From contig CALISO010000062.1 in assembly GCA_938041445.1 (NCBI GenBank), positions 1-51,793 of the forward strand: DNA of 51,793 nucleotides, in the 5' to 3' direction. A model generated the notes under the pieces. That model was not told where the DNA came from. It did not search any database and worked only from the letters and a program-made list of their open reading frames with translations. The position numbers were made by a program, and so were the translations under genes. Shown here piece by piece: positions 27,035-36,217 of the stretch. How positions within the stretch are numbered: position 1 is the stretch's first letter; every line of letters begins with the position of its first letter. Origin of the DNA: an uncultured Saprospiraceae bacterium. GTDB taxonomy: Bacteria; Bacteroidota; Bacteroidia; Chitinophagales; Saprospiraceae.

Positions 27035-28072
27035 TTATGAAGCTACCCTAGGATCAATCCATCCGTAAAGCAAGTCCATCAACATATTAATCACGATAAA
27101 AAGGATACTGACAGTCAATATACACCCTAGCAATAGTGGTACATCATAATTCAGCAGTGCATTGACCGTCAACTGCCCAAATCCTCTGAAGTTAAAAACA
27201 CTCTCTACGAAGAATGCGCCACTTAGCAAAGATGCAAACCATCCCGTCGTTGCTGTGAGAATAGGATTGAGAGCATTTCTCAACACATATGTTCTCATAA
27301 TCTTAAATTGACTTAAACCTTTGGCTTTTGCAAGTAGAACATAAGGTTGTTGCATCACCTCTAGGGCTGCACTTCTTGTAATTTGAAGAATGACACTAAC
27401 AGGACGGATTCCTAAGGCGATTGCTGGCAAGACGAGATTCTTAGGCATCCAGACTTCATCACCTAAGTCATTGAGTACTTTCAACCCACCTTGGATATTA
27501 AGGCCCGTGAAATGGTGAAGTAGGTAACCAAAGATTAACGCAAATACAATTGCAGAAACATAACTTGGCACAGAATACCCAAGTGTAGAGATCGTGAGAA
27601 GTAAATCATCAAGTTTACTTCCCTCATATTTGGCACTGACCAATCCACCAACAATCCCTGTAAACATCGCAATAAAGATAGCCGCTAAAGCCAAAATTAA
27701 GGTAGATGGAATGGCTTGACGAATCATCTGGGCAACATTTTGACCAGTGGTGTAGCTATCTCTAAGATGTGGTGATTTTATACTTAGCTGATATTTACTC
27801 AAAGTGATACTACCAATAATTGTCTCTGTTAGATGATCAGGAAACCGAGTTCCAAGATATATCGGACTTACATCCCGCATGTAATAGACAATCTGAGCCT
27901 GCAATGGGAGATCCAACCCAAGTGCCTTTCGCTTCATATCAAGCATTTCTTGATCAAACTGCTGTCCGAAAGTGAGCCTTGCTGGATCAACTGGGGAAAC
28001 GAAAATGATAGATGTAATCAGGACAATTACAAATACTAAAGAAAGGAAACCAAGTCCGAGACTTTTAAGCAA
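27035..28072 (-). CDS. Oligopeptide-type ABC transporter permease (DppB/OppB family)
   Basis: 345 residues. N-terminal membrane segment, a periplasmic stretch of about 80 residues, then five membrane segments with the family's EAA-like loop (EVMQQPYVLLAKAKGLSQFKIMRTYVLRNALNPILT, about 243-278) that contacts the ATPase. It imports peptides or similar solutes. No binding protein, DppC or ATPase is adjacent; a fused DppDF-type ATPase lies 13.6 kb away at 41660. The start is uncertain: only a TTG at 28072 is in frame before the upstream stop, and the coding-like sequence continues a little further upstream without a normal start codon. Confidence 0.85.
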   Translation of the reverse strand: MLKSLGLGFLSLVFVIVLITSIIFVSPVDPARLTFGQQFDQEMLDMKRKALGLDLPLQAQIVYYMRDVSPIYLGTRFPDHLTETIIGSITLSKYQLSIKSPHLRDSYTTGQNVAQMIRQAIPSTLILALAAIFIAMFTGIVGGLVSAKYEGSKLDDLLLTISTLGYSVPSYVSAIVFALIFGYLLHHFTGLNIQGGLKVLNDLGDEVWMPKNLVLPAIALGIRPVSVILQITRSAALEVMQQPYVLLAKAKGLSQFKIMRTYVLRNALNPILTATTGWFASLLSGAFFVESVFNFRGFGQLTVNALLNYDVPLLLGCILTVSILFIVINMLMDLLYGWIDPRVAS

Positions 28073-28184
28073 TCTGGTAATAAGAATAATCTTTACATAT
28101 TTACAATAGTGCTAATGTAAGTCTTATCGATTGATTACGACGGCCTTGAGTGTGAAAATTATAGAGTACTAGTACTAATGTGTA

Positions 28185-28532
28185 TTACGCATTGAAACTT
28201 GTACCGCAGCCGCAAGACTCTGTTGCATTAGGATTAGAGAATGTAAATCCTCTATTGTTCAACCCTTCAAGCCAATCTACTTCCATGCCCAGAAGATAAA
28301 TTCCATGGGATTTCTCCATATACACCTTGATACCATTGACTGTGTATTCTTCATCCTTATCAGTCTTTTCATCGAATCCAAGAATGTATGAAAATCCTGA
28401 ACAGCCTCCACCTTTCACACCAATGCGTAGACCATAGTGCTCAGGTACACTTTTCTCTTCCATTAATCTCTTAAGGTGAGTAACAGCGCCTTCTGTGAGG
28501 GTAATCGGTTGTGTTGTTGAAGTAGTTGCCAT
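28185..28532 (-). CDS. A-type Fe-S cluster carrier (HesB/IscA/SufA/ErpA family)
   Basis: 115 residues. The three ligand cysteines are Cys44 (GGGCSGFSY) and Cys107 and Cys109 (SCGCGTSF), the standard A-type carrier arrangement. It holds or passes a 2Fe-2S or 4Fe-4S cluster to target enzymes in the cytoplasm. No suf operon surrounds it. A -7 box lies 33 bp upstream, leader about 27 nt, and the promoter is divergent from the VPS10-like gene. Confidence 0.93.
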   Translation of the reverse strand: MATTSTTQPITLTEGAVTHLKRLMEEKSVPEHYGLRIGVKGGGCSGFSYILGFDEKTDKDEEYTVNGIKVYMEKSHGIYLLGMEVDWLEGLNNRGFTFSNPNATESCGCGTSFNA

Positions 28533-28564
28533 AAAATAAAGTTACTTTTATATTACTTGTAGTA

Positions 28565-28572
28565 CAAAGATA
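28565..28572 (-). promoter_or_regulatory. -7 promoter box of the A-type carrier gene
   Basis: TATCTTTG on the minus strand matches TAnnTTTG, leader about 27 nt. Confidence 0.55.
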
Positions 28573-28622
28573 AACCAAATGCAGTTTATAAAAGTTTATT
28601 CAATTCTAATTAATGTCTCAAT

Positions 28623-31600
28623 ATGATGATATCAATACTTACCAGAAACTGGATTCTAGCTATTATTAGCCTGATAATACTGCCTTGTGTAGGCTCTACC
28701 CAAGATATCAATAACGAATATCTGAAGGATATCAGTATTAGAAACATTGGACCAGCTGGAATGAGTGGTCGTGTGACCGCAATAGATGCTATCAATGAAA
28801 AATCGAACACAATCTACATTGGATCGGCCTCTGGAGGAGTATGGAAGAGTCAGAATCGAGGAATCACCTGGAAACCAATCTTCGAACACGAAACAACAAT
28901 GGCCATCGGTGCCGTGAAGATTACTCAATCAAATCCAGACGTCATCTGGGTAGGCACAGGTGAAGGGAATCCTAGAAATAGTCATAATAGTGGAAAAGGC
29001 ATATTCAAGACAATTGATGGAGGTGAAACTTGGACATGTATGGGATTAGAAAACACAAAAATTATTCACCGAATTTACATTGATGAACAAGATCCAGATG
29101 TTGTCTATGCTGCTGCGATGGGTAGTGCCTGGGGACCAAGCAAAGACAGAGGAGTATATAAAACCACAGACGGAGGAAAAACATGGAAAAATATCCTCTA
29201 TATCAACGACACTACTGGAGCAGCTGATATGATTGTTGATCCTGAGAATCATAACAAACTCTATGTCGCAATGTGGGATCACCTACGACATCCATGGGAT
29301 TTTAGGAGTGGTGGAGAAGGTTCAGGGCTTTACGTGACATATGATGGAGGAGAGAATTGGAAAAAACTCGGTAAAGATGAAGGCTTACCAGATGATACTT
29401 TAGGTAGAATCGGCCTAGCAGCGGCAACCAATAAACCAGATGTGCTATATGCCTTGATTGAGACAAAAAATAAACAAGCCATCTATCGGTCGGACGATGC
29501 AGGACTCAATTGGAAGATGCAATCTGACAAAAATGTGGGTAACAGACCATTTTATTACTCGGAGATCTATGTAGATCCTACCAACGAAAATCGCATCTTC
29601 AATCTTTGGTCATATGTATCCAAGTCAGAAGACGGAGGAAAGACTTTCAAAACTATAATGGACTATAGCAATAATGTGCATCCTGATCATCATGCTTTTT
29701 GGATAGATCCACATAATTCTGAATATATGATTAATGGAAATGATGGTGGCCTCAATATTTCTGAAGATGGTGGACACAATTGGAGATTCATAGAGAATCT
29801 ACCACTTGGACAGTTCTATCATATCGATATCGATAACGACTTTCCATACAATGTCTATGGCGGAATGCAGGACAATGGTAGCTGGGTAGGTCCTACATCT
29901 GTATTGAAGCGAGGTGGCTTGCGCAATTCAGATTTTCAAGAGGTTTACTTTGGAGATGGATTTGATATAGCTCCATTACCAAATGATAATACCAAAGGAT
30001 ATGCAATGTCACAAAGAGGAAATGTGTCATTATACGATCGTAAAACTGGTCGTAATCGGTTTATTAAACCAGCTCAGCCTGATTCAACTGCTCTCCGATT
30101 TAGTTGGAATGCAGCTATGGCTCTAGATCCTTATAATGATTGTGGACTTTACTTTGGAAGTCAGTATGTACATTATAGTGATGACTGTGGTCAATCTTGG
30201 CAAACAATTTCACCAGACCTCACAACTAACGATACCGAAAAACAAGCTTTAAGTAATATCAGTGGCGGCCTCACTCAAGATGTCACAGGTGCTGAAGGAT
30301 ATACAACATTGTTGGCAATTGCTCCATCCCCGATAGAAGCAGGAATGATCTGGGCAAGTAGCGATGATGGTAGATTACACTTAACTACTGACGGTGGAGA
30401 CAACTGGACATCGCAAGAAGGACGGTTAAGAGATGCTCCTGCAAATGGTTGGATTCCGCAGATAGAAGTTTCTAAGCATGACGCTGGTGAAGCATTTGTT
30501 GTTGTCAATAACTATAGACAAAACGATTGGAAGCCCTACCTCTATCACACTAGCAATCGTGGAAAATCATGGAAAAATATCGCAGATACAAATGTGATGG
30601 GATCATTCGTTTGTAGCGTAGTTCAGGATCCAATTGACCCAAATTTGATATATGCAGGATTGGATGATGGACTATATATCTCTTACAATAAAGGTGGTAG
30701 TTGGACCAAAGTGAAAGAGTTCCCATCTGTACAGATTAGAGATATGAAGATTATGGAACGAGATGACGATTTGGTGATTGGCACATTTGGTCGAGCGATC
30801 TGGGTTATTGATGATCTACCAATCTTGCGGCAATTGGGAGATTCTAAGTATCGTAGTCTTAACAATCAAGACTTTATCCTATTTCCTGTAGAGGATGCTT
30901 ACCTCACGACTAATCGCTCCGTAGATGGTATGCGATTCATTGCCCAATCTACATTTGTAGGTGACAACATTTCTAAAACAGCCAGAATCAATTATTGGAT
31001 TCAACCCGATAGTATCAAGGATAAGTCTGAAAAGAAAGCAACCTTTCAATTTATCAACACTGATGGTGATACAGTCAGAACATTTACAGCCAAACCAAAA
31101 AAAGGTCTAAACACCCAAGTCTGGTCACTCAACTCAGATGGGAGTTATGGTGCTAGCTGGACAGATCAAAAAGAAGACTCTGATAAGCCTGGAGGTGCTA
31201 CTGTCAATCCTGGCACCTATACAGTTCTTGTTACCTATGGAGATTTCTCAGAAACGACGCCAATTGATGTTAAAGAAGACTTGAGAGCAGAACAATTAGG
31301 TGATATCAATAACGAGAGTCAACAAGCATACTACGCAACATTAGAAAAGGCTTCAGATGCTTTCGAACAACTCAAGTCTATGGACAAGGAATTGAACTTT
31401 ATCAAGACTTATCTTAAGAATCAAGCTGACTCTATTGCAGAACCAATCAATGATACGATCAAAGGCCTTGCTTTGGATATTGACACATTACAATTAATGT
31501 TTGTCCAACCAAAAGATGCTACAGGCTACCGAAGTAACTTAGGCAAATTGAGTGAACTACAATGGCCTACTTCCAACTATGTCAGATCATATTGGGAGCC

Positions 31601-31757
31601 AACAACACCTAATGGCCAACGACAACTAGAGTTATATAGTGATAGGCTAAATGGAATAATTGAAAAAATAGAGGCCTTTAAGTCAAGTAAGTATGTTCCA
31701 TTTAAAGAGCAAGTTTATTCTCTTCCTAAGATTCTGTTCGATGAAGACAAGAAGTAA
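28623..31757 (+). CDS. Secreted sortilin/VPS10-like beta-propeller protein
   Basis: 1044 residues. Signal peptide of about 26 residues (ending GSTQ), then a long propeller with about ten Asp-box/BNR repeats such as TIDGGETW, TTDGGKTW, TYDGGENW, SDDAGLNW, SEDGGHNW and TTDGGDNW over residues 70-720. A C-terminal beta domain follows (FTAKPKKGLNTQVW...YTVLVTYGDFS) and then a helical tail. The family is often annotated as glycosyl hydrolase or sortilin-like, but no glycosidase active site is evident. It lacks a T9SS sorting domain, so it is periplasmic or exported another way. Role unknown, perhaps protein or glycan binding. Confidence 0.82.
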   Translation: MMISILTRNWILAIISLIILPCVGSTQDINNEYLKDISIRNIGPAGMSGRVTAIDAINEKSNTIYIGSASGGVWKSQNRGITWKPIFEHETTMAIGAVKITQSNPDVIWVGTGEGNPRNSHNSGKGIFKTIDGGETWTCMGLENTKIIHRIYIDEQDPDVVYAAAMGSAWGPSKDRGVYKTTDGGKTWKNILYINDTTGAADMIVDPENHNKLYVAMWDHLRHPWDFRSGGEGSGLYVTYDGGENWKKLGKDEGLPDDTLGRIGLAAATNKPDVLYALIETKNKQAIYRSDDAGLNWKMQSDKNVGNRPFYYSEIYVDPTNENRIFNLWSYVSKSEDGGKTFKTIMDYSNNVHPDHHAFWIDPHNSEYMINGNDGGLNISEDGGHNWRFIENLPLGQFYHIDIDNDFPYNVYGGMQDNGSWVGPTSVLKRGGLRNSDFQEVYFGDGFDIAPLPNDNTKGYAMSQRGNVSLYDRKTGRNRFIKPAQPDSTALRFSWNAAMALDPYNDCGLYFGSQYVHYSDDCGQSWQTISPDLTTNDTEKQALSNISGGLTQDVTGAEGYTTLLAIAPSPIEAGMIWASSDDGRLHLTTDGGDNWTSQEGRLRDAPANGWIPQIEVSKHDAGEAFVVVNNYRQNDWKPYLYHTSNRGKSWKNIADTNVMGSFVCSVVQDPIDPNLIYAGLDDGLYISYNKGGSWTKVKEFPSVQIRDMKIMERDDDLVIGTFGRAIWVIDDLPILRQLGDSKYRSLNNQDFILFPVEDAYLTTNRSVDGMRFIAQSTFVGDNISKTARINYWIQPDSIKDKSEKKATFQFINTDGDTVRTFTAKPKKGLNTQVWSLNSDGSYGASWTDQKEDSDKPGGATVNPGTYTVLVTYGDFSETTPIDVKEDLRAEQLGDINNESQQAYYATLEKASDAFEQLKSMDKELNFIKTYLKNQADSIAEPINDTIKGLALDIDTLQLMFVQPKDATGYRSNLGKLSELQWPTSNYVRSYWEPTTPNGQRQLELYSDRLNGIIEKIEAFKSSKYVPFKEQVYSLPKILFDEDKK

Positions 31758-31897
31758 ACCTGGTTAGTGAATAGGGATATATCGTGCGGTTTTGTGTCAC
31801 CACAATGATAAGATACAACAATGCAATGGTTGCTAATCCGTCCAAAATCTATATAAAGGCACAGTCTATCTAGATATTTGGACCATATTTAGAATAA

Positions 31898-31930
31898 TTG
31901 CCTTCTGACTTAATCGTCATCTTATCTTTG
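31898..31930 (+). promoter_or_regulatory. -33/-7 promoter of the response regulator gene
   Basis: ATTG (TTG at 31898-31900) is followed after 22 nt by TATCTTTG (31923-31930), within the TTTG-N17-23-TAnnTTTG pattern; leader about 25 nt. Confidence 0.6.
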
Positions 31931-31960
31931 TAATATACCATATCTACACCCTAGTAATCT

Positions 31961-32356
31961 ATGTCAAATCTAACCGCTTTATTTATTGATGACGATGAAC
32001 CAACTAATATCTTCAATGATATTATGCTGAAACGCAGCGGGTTGTTTTCATCTTGGAAAATAGTTGACTCTGCAGAAGAAGCTCTTAAGTATTTGATAGA
32101 ATCAAACGTAGTTCCAACTGTCATTTTTTTAGATATCAATATGCCAGTCCATAATGGGTGGGACTTTTTAGATAGATACGCTAAAGCACCCATCGAAGAC
32201 AAGTGTGATCACGTGATAATGTTGACAACTTCTTCAAGCAGTTTTGATATAAAAAGATCTGAGGATTTTACTGCTGTTAGAGATTTCAAGGAGAAACCAT
32301 TGAAAATTTCAGTTATAAAAGAGGTCTTCGACCAACTTTGTGCTTCGTCGGTCTAA
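31961..32356 (+). CDS. Single-domain response regulator (CheY-like receiver)
   Basis: 131 residues forming only a receiver domain, without an output domain. The acidic pocket is Asp10-Asp12, the phospho-accepting aspartate is Asp58 in VIFLDINMP, the switch Thr is in MLTTSSSS (89-90), and the conserved lysine is Lys112 in EKPL. No histidine kinase is adjacent. It probably acts by protein-protein contact in a phosphorelay. It has its own promoter and a short hairpin plus T-run just past the stop. Confidence 0.9.
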   Translation: MSNLTALFIDDDEPTNIFNDIMLKRSGLFSSWKIVDSAEEALKYLIESNVVPTVIFLDINMPVHNGWDFLDRYAKAPIEDKCDHVIMLTTSSSSFDIKRSEDFTAVRDFKEKPLKISVIKEVFDQLCASSV

Positions 32357-32376
32357 CTATATTTAGTTTTTATTTC
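32355..32376 (+). terminator. Weak terminator candidate after the response regulator
   Basis: A 5-bp stem AACTA/TAGTT with a 4-nt loop is followed by TTTATTT. The stem is short and AT-rich, and it overlaps the stop codon of the regulator, so it may be chance. Confidence 0.35.
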
Positions 32377-33560
32377 CAGTATCCACATTTGAGGTAACTA
32401 CCTTCTGGAAATGTTACAGGGTGGTCAAAATCATGAAAGGTCTTACTGTATAATCGTAGCCGAGGATTTATGGAATTCACTGCTTTATCAACTACACGGA
32501 AAAAGTCTTCAGATCTAACTCTGCTACTGCAAGATGCAAGAATCAACACACCATCATTAGCGACTAATTCAGCTCCTAATTTTGCCAACCTTTCATAAGC
32601 AACTAAGGCCTTCTCTTGCTCACTTGCTTTCTTGGCAAAAGATGGTGGATCAATAATAACTCTATCAAATATTTCGCCTTGGTTAGCTAAGTCTTGCAGA
32701 ATGGCAAAGGCATCTCCAGCAATGGTCTCATGATTTGCTTCTGCATGGTTAATGATAGCATTATGCTTAGCAAGATTAAGTGCTTGCTTACTGACATCAA
32801 CACTTACTACTCTAGTTGCCCCACCAACTAATGCATGCATACTGAACCCTCCGGCGTAGCTAAAGACATCAAGCACAGTCTTGTCTTTTGACATTTGCTG
32901 AAGAGCATATCTATTGTGACGATGATCGAGAAAAAATCCAGTCTTATGCCCATTGATCAAATCCACTTCAAATGTTACTCCATACTCATTGAACTGAACA
33001 ATTGATGATATAGAGTCTCCATAAAGAATGCTCCCATTTTCTAATTCTGTAAAGTTCTTTTCTACATTTCGAGAAAGTCTCAAAATAATTCCATTGGATT
33101 GTAACATACGTCTGAGAGCACCAACTATCGCATCCAAAAATCCTATCCAAATACCTGAATACAACTTCACTACAACCTTGTCAGCATACTTATCAATGAT
33201 GAGTCCAGGAAGTCCATCATTTTCACCATAGACTATCCTACAGCTATCGAGACTCTCATTAAGATAATCTTTCCTGATCCAAAATGCCTTCTCTATCTGA
33301 TGAAAGACCCATTGGTCATCTATCTTCAATCCAGGCTCTGAACTTAAGACTTTGACTCTGATAGGCGATTCTGCATCATACATACCAATAGCTAGAAACT
33401 TGTTCTTCTTACTATCAAATATGACTGCTAGATCGCCTGTGACAGCCTCTTTAGACATCTTAGTGATACTTTCGTCAAATACCCAAGGATGGGAATTGCG
33501 AACAGCACGTTCTGCAGCTGGCTTTAGTTTGACAGCTATGGTATTTCGCTGGATTGGCAT
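32370..33560 (-). CDS. rlmI: 23S rRNA m5C methyltransferase, RlmI-like (PUA + class I SAM)
   Basis: 396 residues from the ATG at 33560. The N-terminal PUA-like domain (about 1-85, starting IAVKLKPAAERAVRNSHPWVF) is followed by a methyltransferase with VLDVFSYAGGFSMHALVGGA (SAM motif I) and the catalytic-type DPPSFAKK. It methylates a cytosine of 23S rRNA in the RlmI family; related family members are uncharacterised. A TTG-based start at 33569 would overlap the -7 box, so 33560 is chosen, which makes the transcript leaderless or nearly so. It is convergent with the response regulator. Confidence 0.88.
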   Translation of the reverse strand: MPIQRNTIAVKLKPAAERAVRNSHPWVFDESITKMSKEAVTGDLAVIFDSKKNKFLAIGMYDAESPIRVKVLSSEPGLKIDDQWVFHQIEKAFWIRKDYLNESLDSCRIVYGENDGLPGLIIDKYADKVVVKLYSGIWIGFLDAIVGALRRMLQSNGIILRLSRNVEKNFTELENGSILYGDSISSIVQFNEYGVTFEVDLINGHKTGFFLDHRHNRYALQQMSKDKTVLDVFSYAGGFSMHALVGGATRVVSVDVSKQALNLAKHNAIINHAEANHETIAGDAFAILQDLANQGEIFDRVIIDPPSFAKKASEQEKALVAYERLAKLGAELVANDGVLILASCSSRVRSEDFFRVVDKAVNSINPRLRLYSKTFHDFDHPVTFPEGSYLKCGYWK

Positions 33561-33566
33561 AGACAA

Positions 33567-33574
33567 CAAAGTTA
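33567..33574 (-). promoter_or_regulatory. -7 promoter box of rlmI, predicted leaderless
   Basis: TAACTTTG on the minus strand matches TAnnTTTG. Its last base is 7 nt from the A of the ATG at 33560. The box would lie inside the longer TTG-initiated frame, which supports the shorter start. Confidence 0.6.
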
Positions 33575-33619
33575 ATCCGAATCACGAGTGATATGTCTCT
33601 TACTACCTACATTTACAAT

Positions 33620-33910
33620 ATGGAGAATGCAAATAACCACCAATTAGGCGTCATAGCAAATGTGACAGGTAGAGTTCAAGGAGTAGGATTTCGATACTAC
33701 ACTCAGCTAGAGGCAACTAAACTTGGTTTATGCGGCACTGTTCAAAATCTACCAGATGGATCCGTAAGTTTAAAAGCATTTGGTAATTCATATGATGTAA
33801 AAGCACTCATCAAATGGTGCAAACAAGGGCCTGAATCCAGTGATGTTCAATCAATGGAGTTCCAGTTTATCCCATTTAAGAAATTGGAAAGATTTATAAT
33901 CGTTAGATAG
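33620..33910 (+). CDS. acyP: Acylphosphatase
   Basis: 96 residues from the ATG at 33620, the usual family length; an upstream ATG at 33593 adds nine residues. The signature GRVQGVGFRYYTQ contains the phosphate-binding arginine, and LGLCGTVQNLPDGSV holds the catalytic asparagine. It hydrolyses acyl phosphates such as acetyl or carbamoyl phosphate in the cytoplasm. It is divergent from rlmI and convergent with the sixA operon. Confidence 0.9.
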   Translation: MENANNHQLGVIANVTGRVQGVGFRYYTQLEATKLGLCGTVQNLPDGSVSLKAFGNSYDVKALIKWCKQGPESSDVQSMEFQFIPFKKLERFIIVR

Positions 33911-33911
33911 T

Positions 33912-34415
33912 CTATCGTTTGAGCATTTTAGGAGTCATCATAGTGACTCCAGTTACATTATTCATCTTTACTTCAGACCAAGATTTGACATCCCAGCTAC
34001 ATTTCAAAGTACCACAGGTAGGAAAATTTGCGACGTTTCCCTCACTGATACTCTGAGCAAATTGAGCACAAGAATAATTATGACTCAGCATTAGAATTGT
34101 ATCTATAGATTCTTCAGTACCCTGGGCATACTTCATGAAAACCTTCCCACTATCATCAAATGTGTAAAGATCTTCGTGATATGAAATAGATTTATCTGGA
34201 ATGTGTAAATACTGATTAAGAATCGCTAAGGTTGCCTTAGTTCTCACAGAATGACTTGAGTAGACTTTAGAAACTGTTGAATTGGTATCTTTTAGGTATT
34301 GACCAATCAGCTTAGAATCAGCCTTACCTCTATCAGCTAGACCTCGCAGCACATCTTGTAGAAATGGTATATCGTGAGAGGACTTTGCGTGTCTGACTAG
34401 ATATAGTTCCTTCAC
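33912..34415 (-). CDS. SixA-like phosphohistidine phosphatase
   Basis: 167 residues of the histidine phosphatase superfamily. The catalytic motif LVRHAKSSH is at 5-13, the second histidine is in LMLSHNYSC (about 102), and LRGLADRGKADSKLI with an arginine-rich helix matches SixA, which dephosphorylates histidine phosphotransfer proteins. It is the last gene of a three-gene operon with two unknown genes; its ATG overlaps the upstream stop by 4 bp. The substrate here is not known. Confidence 0.85.
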   Translation of the reverse strand: MKELYLVRHAKSSHDIPFLQDVLRGLADRGKADSKLIGQYLKDTNSTVSKVYSSHSVRTKATLAILNQYLHIPDKSISYHEDLYTFDDSGKVFMKYAQGTEESIDTILMLSHNYSCAQFAQSISEGNVANFPTCGTLKCSWDVKSWSEVKMNNVTGVTMMTPKMLKR

Positions 34416-35029
34416 GACTTTCTTGATTTGATATATTGCTCCGGTACGTCCCCATACTCCAGGTCATTGACCTCCAGACCGTGTAACTCAGCATATACTC
34501 TCAAGGCGTCATTATCCTTTACAGTTTCATAAAACTCTGTAATCCTATCAGAAAAATCCAAATGATAATCGCTGTGCAAAGCCCCTATAATTTTGAGTAC
34601 TTTGATTAATCGCCTAAGTATATAATCATAATACTTCTCATCAATCATTCTACTAAGCATTCCCTCTTGTAGGTCAGTAAACTCAAATGAGGCATTGATT
34701 ATCTTGAGATTGAGCTCAGCTTCACCGTACTTATCCTTAGTGATAGAGATATGATGATTAATTTTTCCACTGAGTTCTCTAAGAATAGAAACACTATGTC
34801 TACTCACATAAAGATGATGACTATAGTGATTCAACAACGCTGTTATCTCATCATCGACCTCAGCACGCCTCTCTTCAGTAGTCTCACTACCCTCAAGTAG
34901 CTTAAACTCCAGTTGTTCAACTAAGTTACGGCCTTTGGGAATCAACCTCATCAAGAGTTTATCCTTCTCCTTAATAGGCAACTCTATGATTGCAGCTTTT
35001 AGTTCTGGAGAAATCTTTTTACTAGCCAT
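34412..35029 (-). CDS. Unknown helical cytoplasmic protein, sixA operon
   Basis: 205 residues, no signal peptide or membrane segment, predicted mostly alpha-helical and rich in Leu, Glu and Lys with many His/Tyr (NHYSHHLYVSRHSVSIL, about 67-83). I do not recognise the family. It overlaps the sixA gene by 4 bp (ATGA) and lies 17 bp after the 146-residue gene upstream, so all three are likely made together. The clustering suggests a role in phosphate or phosphorelay biology, but nothing in the sequence shows it. Confidence 0.75.
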   Translation of the reverse strand: MASKKISPELKAAIIELPIKEKDKLLMRLIPKGRNLVEQLEFKLLEGSETTEERRAEVDDEITALLNHYSHHLYVSRHSVSILRELSGKINHHISITKDKYGEAELNLKIINASFEFTDLQEGMLSRMIDEKYYDYILRRLIKVLKIIGALHSDYHLDFSDRITEFYETVKDNDALRVYAELHGLEVNDLEYGDVPEQYIKSRKS

Positions 35030-35046
35030 AGAAGTAATTCAGCAAA

Positions 35047-35487
35047 TTATGGGTTAGATCTTTTGTATCTCTTCCAGATGCTCTTGAATGACTTGGCCAT
35101 TGTAGATGCTGTCGTAGCATTGAATTTGATGACATCTTTAGAGTCCTCAGTTGCCGGAGCACAACAAGCAATGCACTCACCAGAAGGGTCATATATCGCA
35201 GTCTCAGTGATAAATGGATTGAACTCAGATATTGGTAACAATAAGAAATTAGCAGCCATCTCTTCATCGGTAAGCTTGTACATCTTTTGATACATCTTCA
35301 TATGCTTTCTGATCTCTGGTGACTCAGGGACGATATATCTGTATTTAGCTTTCTCTCCAAGATTCACACTTACGATCTCATTGAAGTCTTTATTTTCAAC
35401 ATCATAGTGTAATGAAGGAGATACTACCCATATTTCGGAAGACTTGTTCTCCAGTTTAATTAATTGCTTAAGTGTCATTTTTTGCAT
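35047..35487 (-). CDS. Unknown small cytoplasmic protein, first gene of the sixA operon
   Basis: 146 residues; a second ATG lies three codons on. The N-terminal part is SSEIWVVSPSLHYDVENKDF and the middle KYRYIVPESPEIRKHMKMY; the C-terminal half has a Cys-Cys pair in ECIACCAP and a basic end (SIWKRYKRSNP). The layout loosely recalls a phospholipase D-like or ligand-binding domain seen in some Bacteroidota regulators, but no catalytic motif is visible, so I leave it unknown. No exact -7 box was found upstream. Confidence 0.72.
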   Translation of the reverse strand: MQKMTLKQLIKLENKSSEIWVVSPSLHYDVENKDFNEIVSVNLGEKAKYRYIVPESPEIRKHMKMYQKMYKLTDEEMAANFLLLPISEFNPFITETAIYDPSGECIACCAPATEDSKDVIKFNATTASTMAKSFKSIWKRYKRSNP

Positions 35488-35706
35488 TTTTTTAAATGAT
35501 TACCTCGTACTTGAATTGCCATGAAAGTAAGGCATAATCTACATACATAGAGAATCGTAATGTGATAATTGGTGATAGTGAGATTCCTATTACACTTATA
35601 TTTTTGTTAAATGAATGATGTGAGGAGATTATTTGATGCGATTTAGAGTAATATTTGTATACATTCGATTACTTCAGGCAACTGATTACAGAAATTGAAA
35701 TATTCA

Positions 35707-35714
35707 TAACTTTG
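35707..35714 (+). promoter_or_regulatory. -7 promoter box of the secreted thioredoxin
   Basis: TAACTTTG matches TAnnTTTG, leader about 10-14 nt before the ATG at 35732. Confidence 0.55.
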
Positions 35715-35731
35715 CAATAACTTAACACCCA

Positions 35732-36217
35732 ATGATGAATTACAAATACATAGTACTGATAGCAAGTCTACTATTCACTAGCCTAGCGCTATCTGCTCAG
35801 TCAGATTACGAAGCTGAGAATGATGGATGGTTAGTAAGCCTTGATGAAGCATATGAGCTATCTCAAGAAACAGGTAAGCCAATTATGGCAAACTTCACAG
35901 GAAGTGATTGGTGCGGCTGGTGCAAAAGACTGACGGCAACAGTATTTTCAAAGGATGAATTTCAAAGTTGGGCAGATGATAATGTGGTCTTACTAGAACT
36001 TGACTATCCAAAGAGAAAATCAGTTCCAGAAGATATCAAGCAACAAAATGCTGGTCTTCAACAAGCATTTAAGATTAGAGGGTTTCCTTCAGTGTGGGTA
36101 TTTGATTTGGATAAAGATGAAGCTGGCAAGTTTAATATCAATGCCTATGGTAAGACAGGATATAAAGCAACAGTAGCAGAGTTCACTGATGAAGTAGATG
36201 GGTTCTTAGGTAACTAA
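35732..36217 (+). CDS. Secreted thioredoxin-family protein (thioredoxin_7 type)
   Basis: 161 residues. A signal peptide of about 23 residues (ending ALSAQ) is followed by one thioredoxin fold. The active site is WCGWCK (Cys61, Cys64), preceded by NFTGSDW, and the cis-Pro loop is IRGFPSVWVFD. It probably acts in disulfide exchange or reduction in the periplasm or envelope. It is a single gene, tail-to-tail with the glycosyltransferase (4-bp overlap). An ATG one codon downstream is an alternative start. Confidence 0.9.
   Translation: MMNYKYIVLIASLLFTSLALSAQSDYEAENDGWLVSLDEAYELSQETGKPIMANFTGSDWCGWCKRLTATVFSKDEFQSWADDNVVLLELDYPKRKSVPEDIKQQNAGLQQAFKIRGFPSVWVFDLDKDEAGKFNINAYGKTGYKATVAEFTDEVDGFLGN

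Noticed and set aside
27017-27038. 7-bp stem across the rimO stop as a bidirectional terminator
   Set aside because: The stem has a long loop and no T-run on either strand; left as a note only.
33561-33569. TTG start for rlmI at 33569
   Set aside because: It falls inside the -7 promoter box; the ATG at 33560 gives a better start for the family.
35022-35267. 81-codon minus-strand frame within the sixA operon
   Set aside because: It overlaps the 146-residue gene (35047-35487), which is longer and has plausible protein composition in its own frame.
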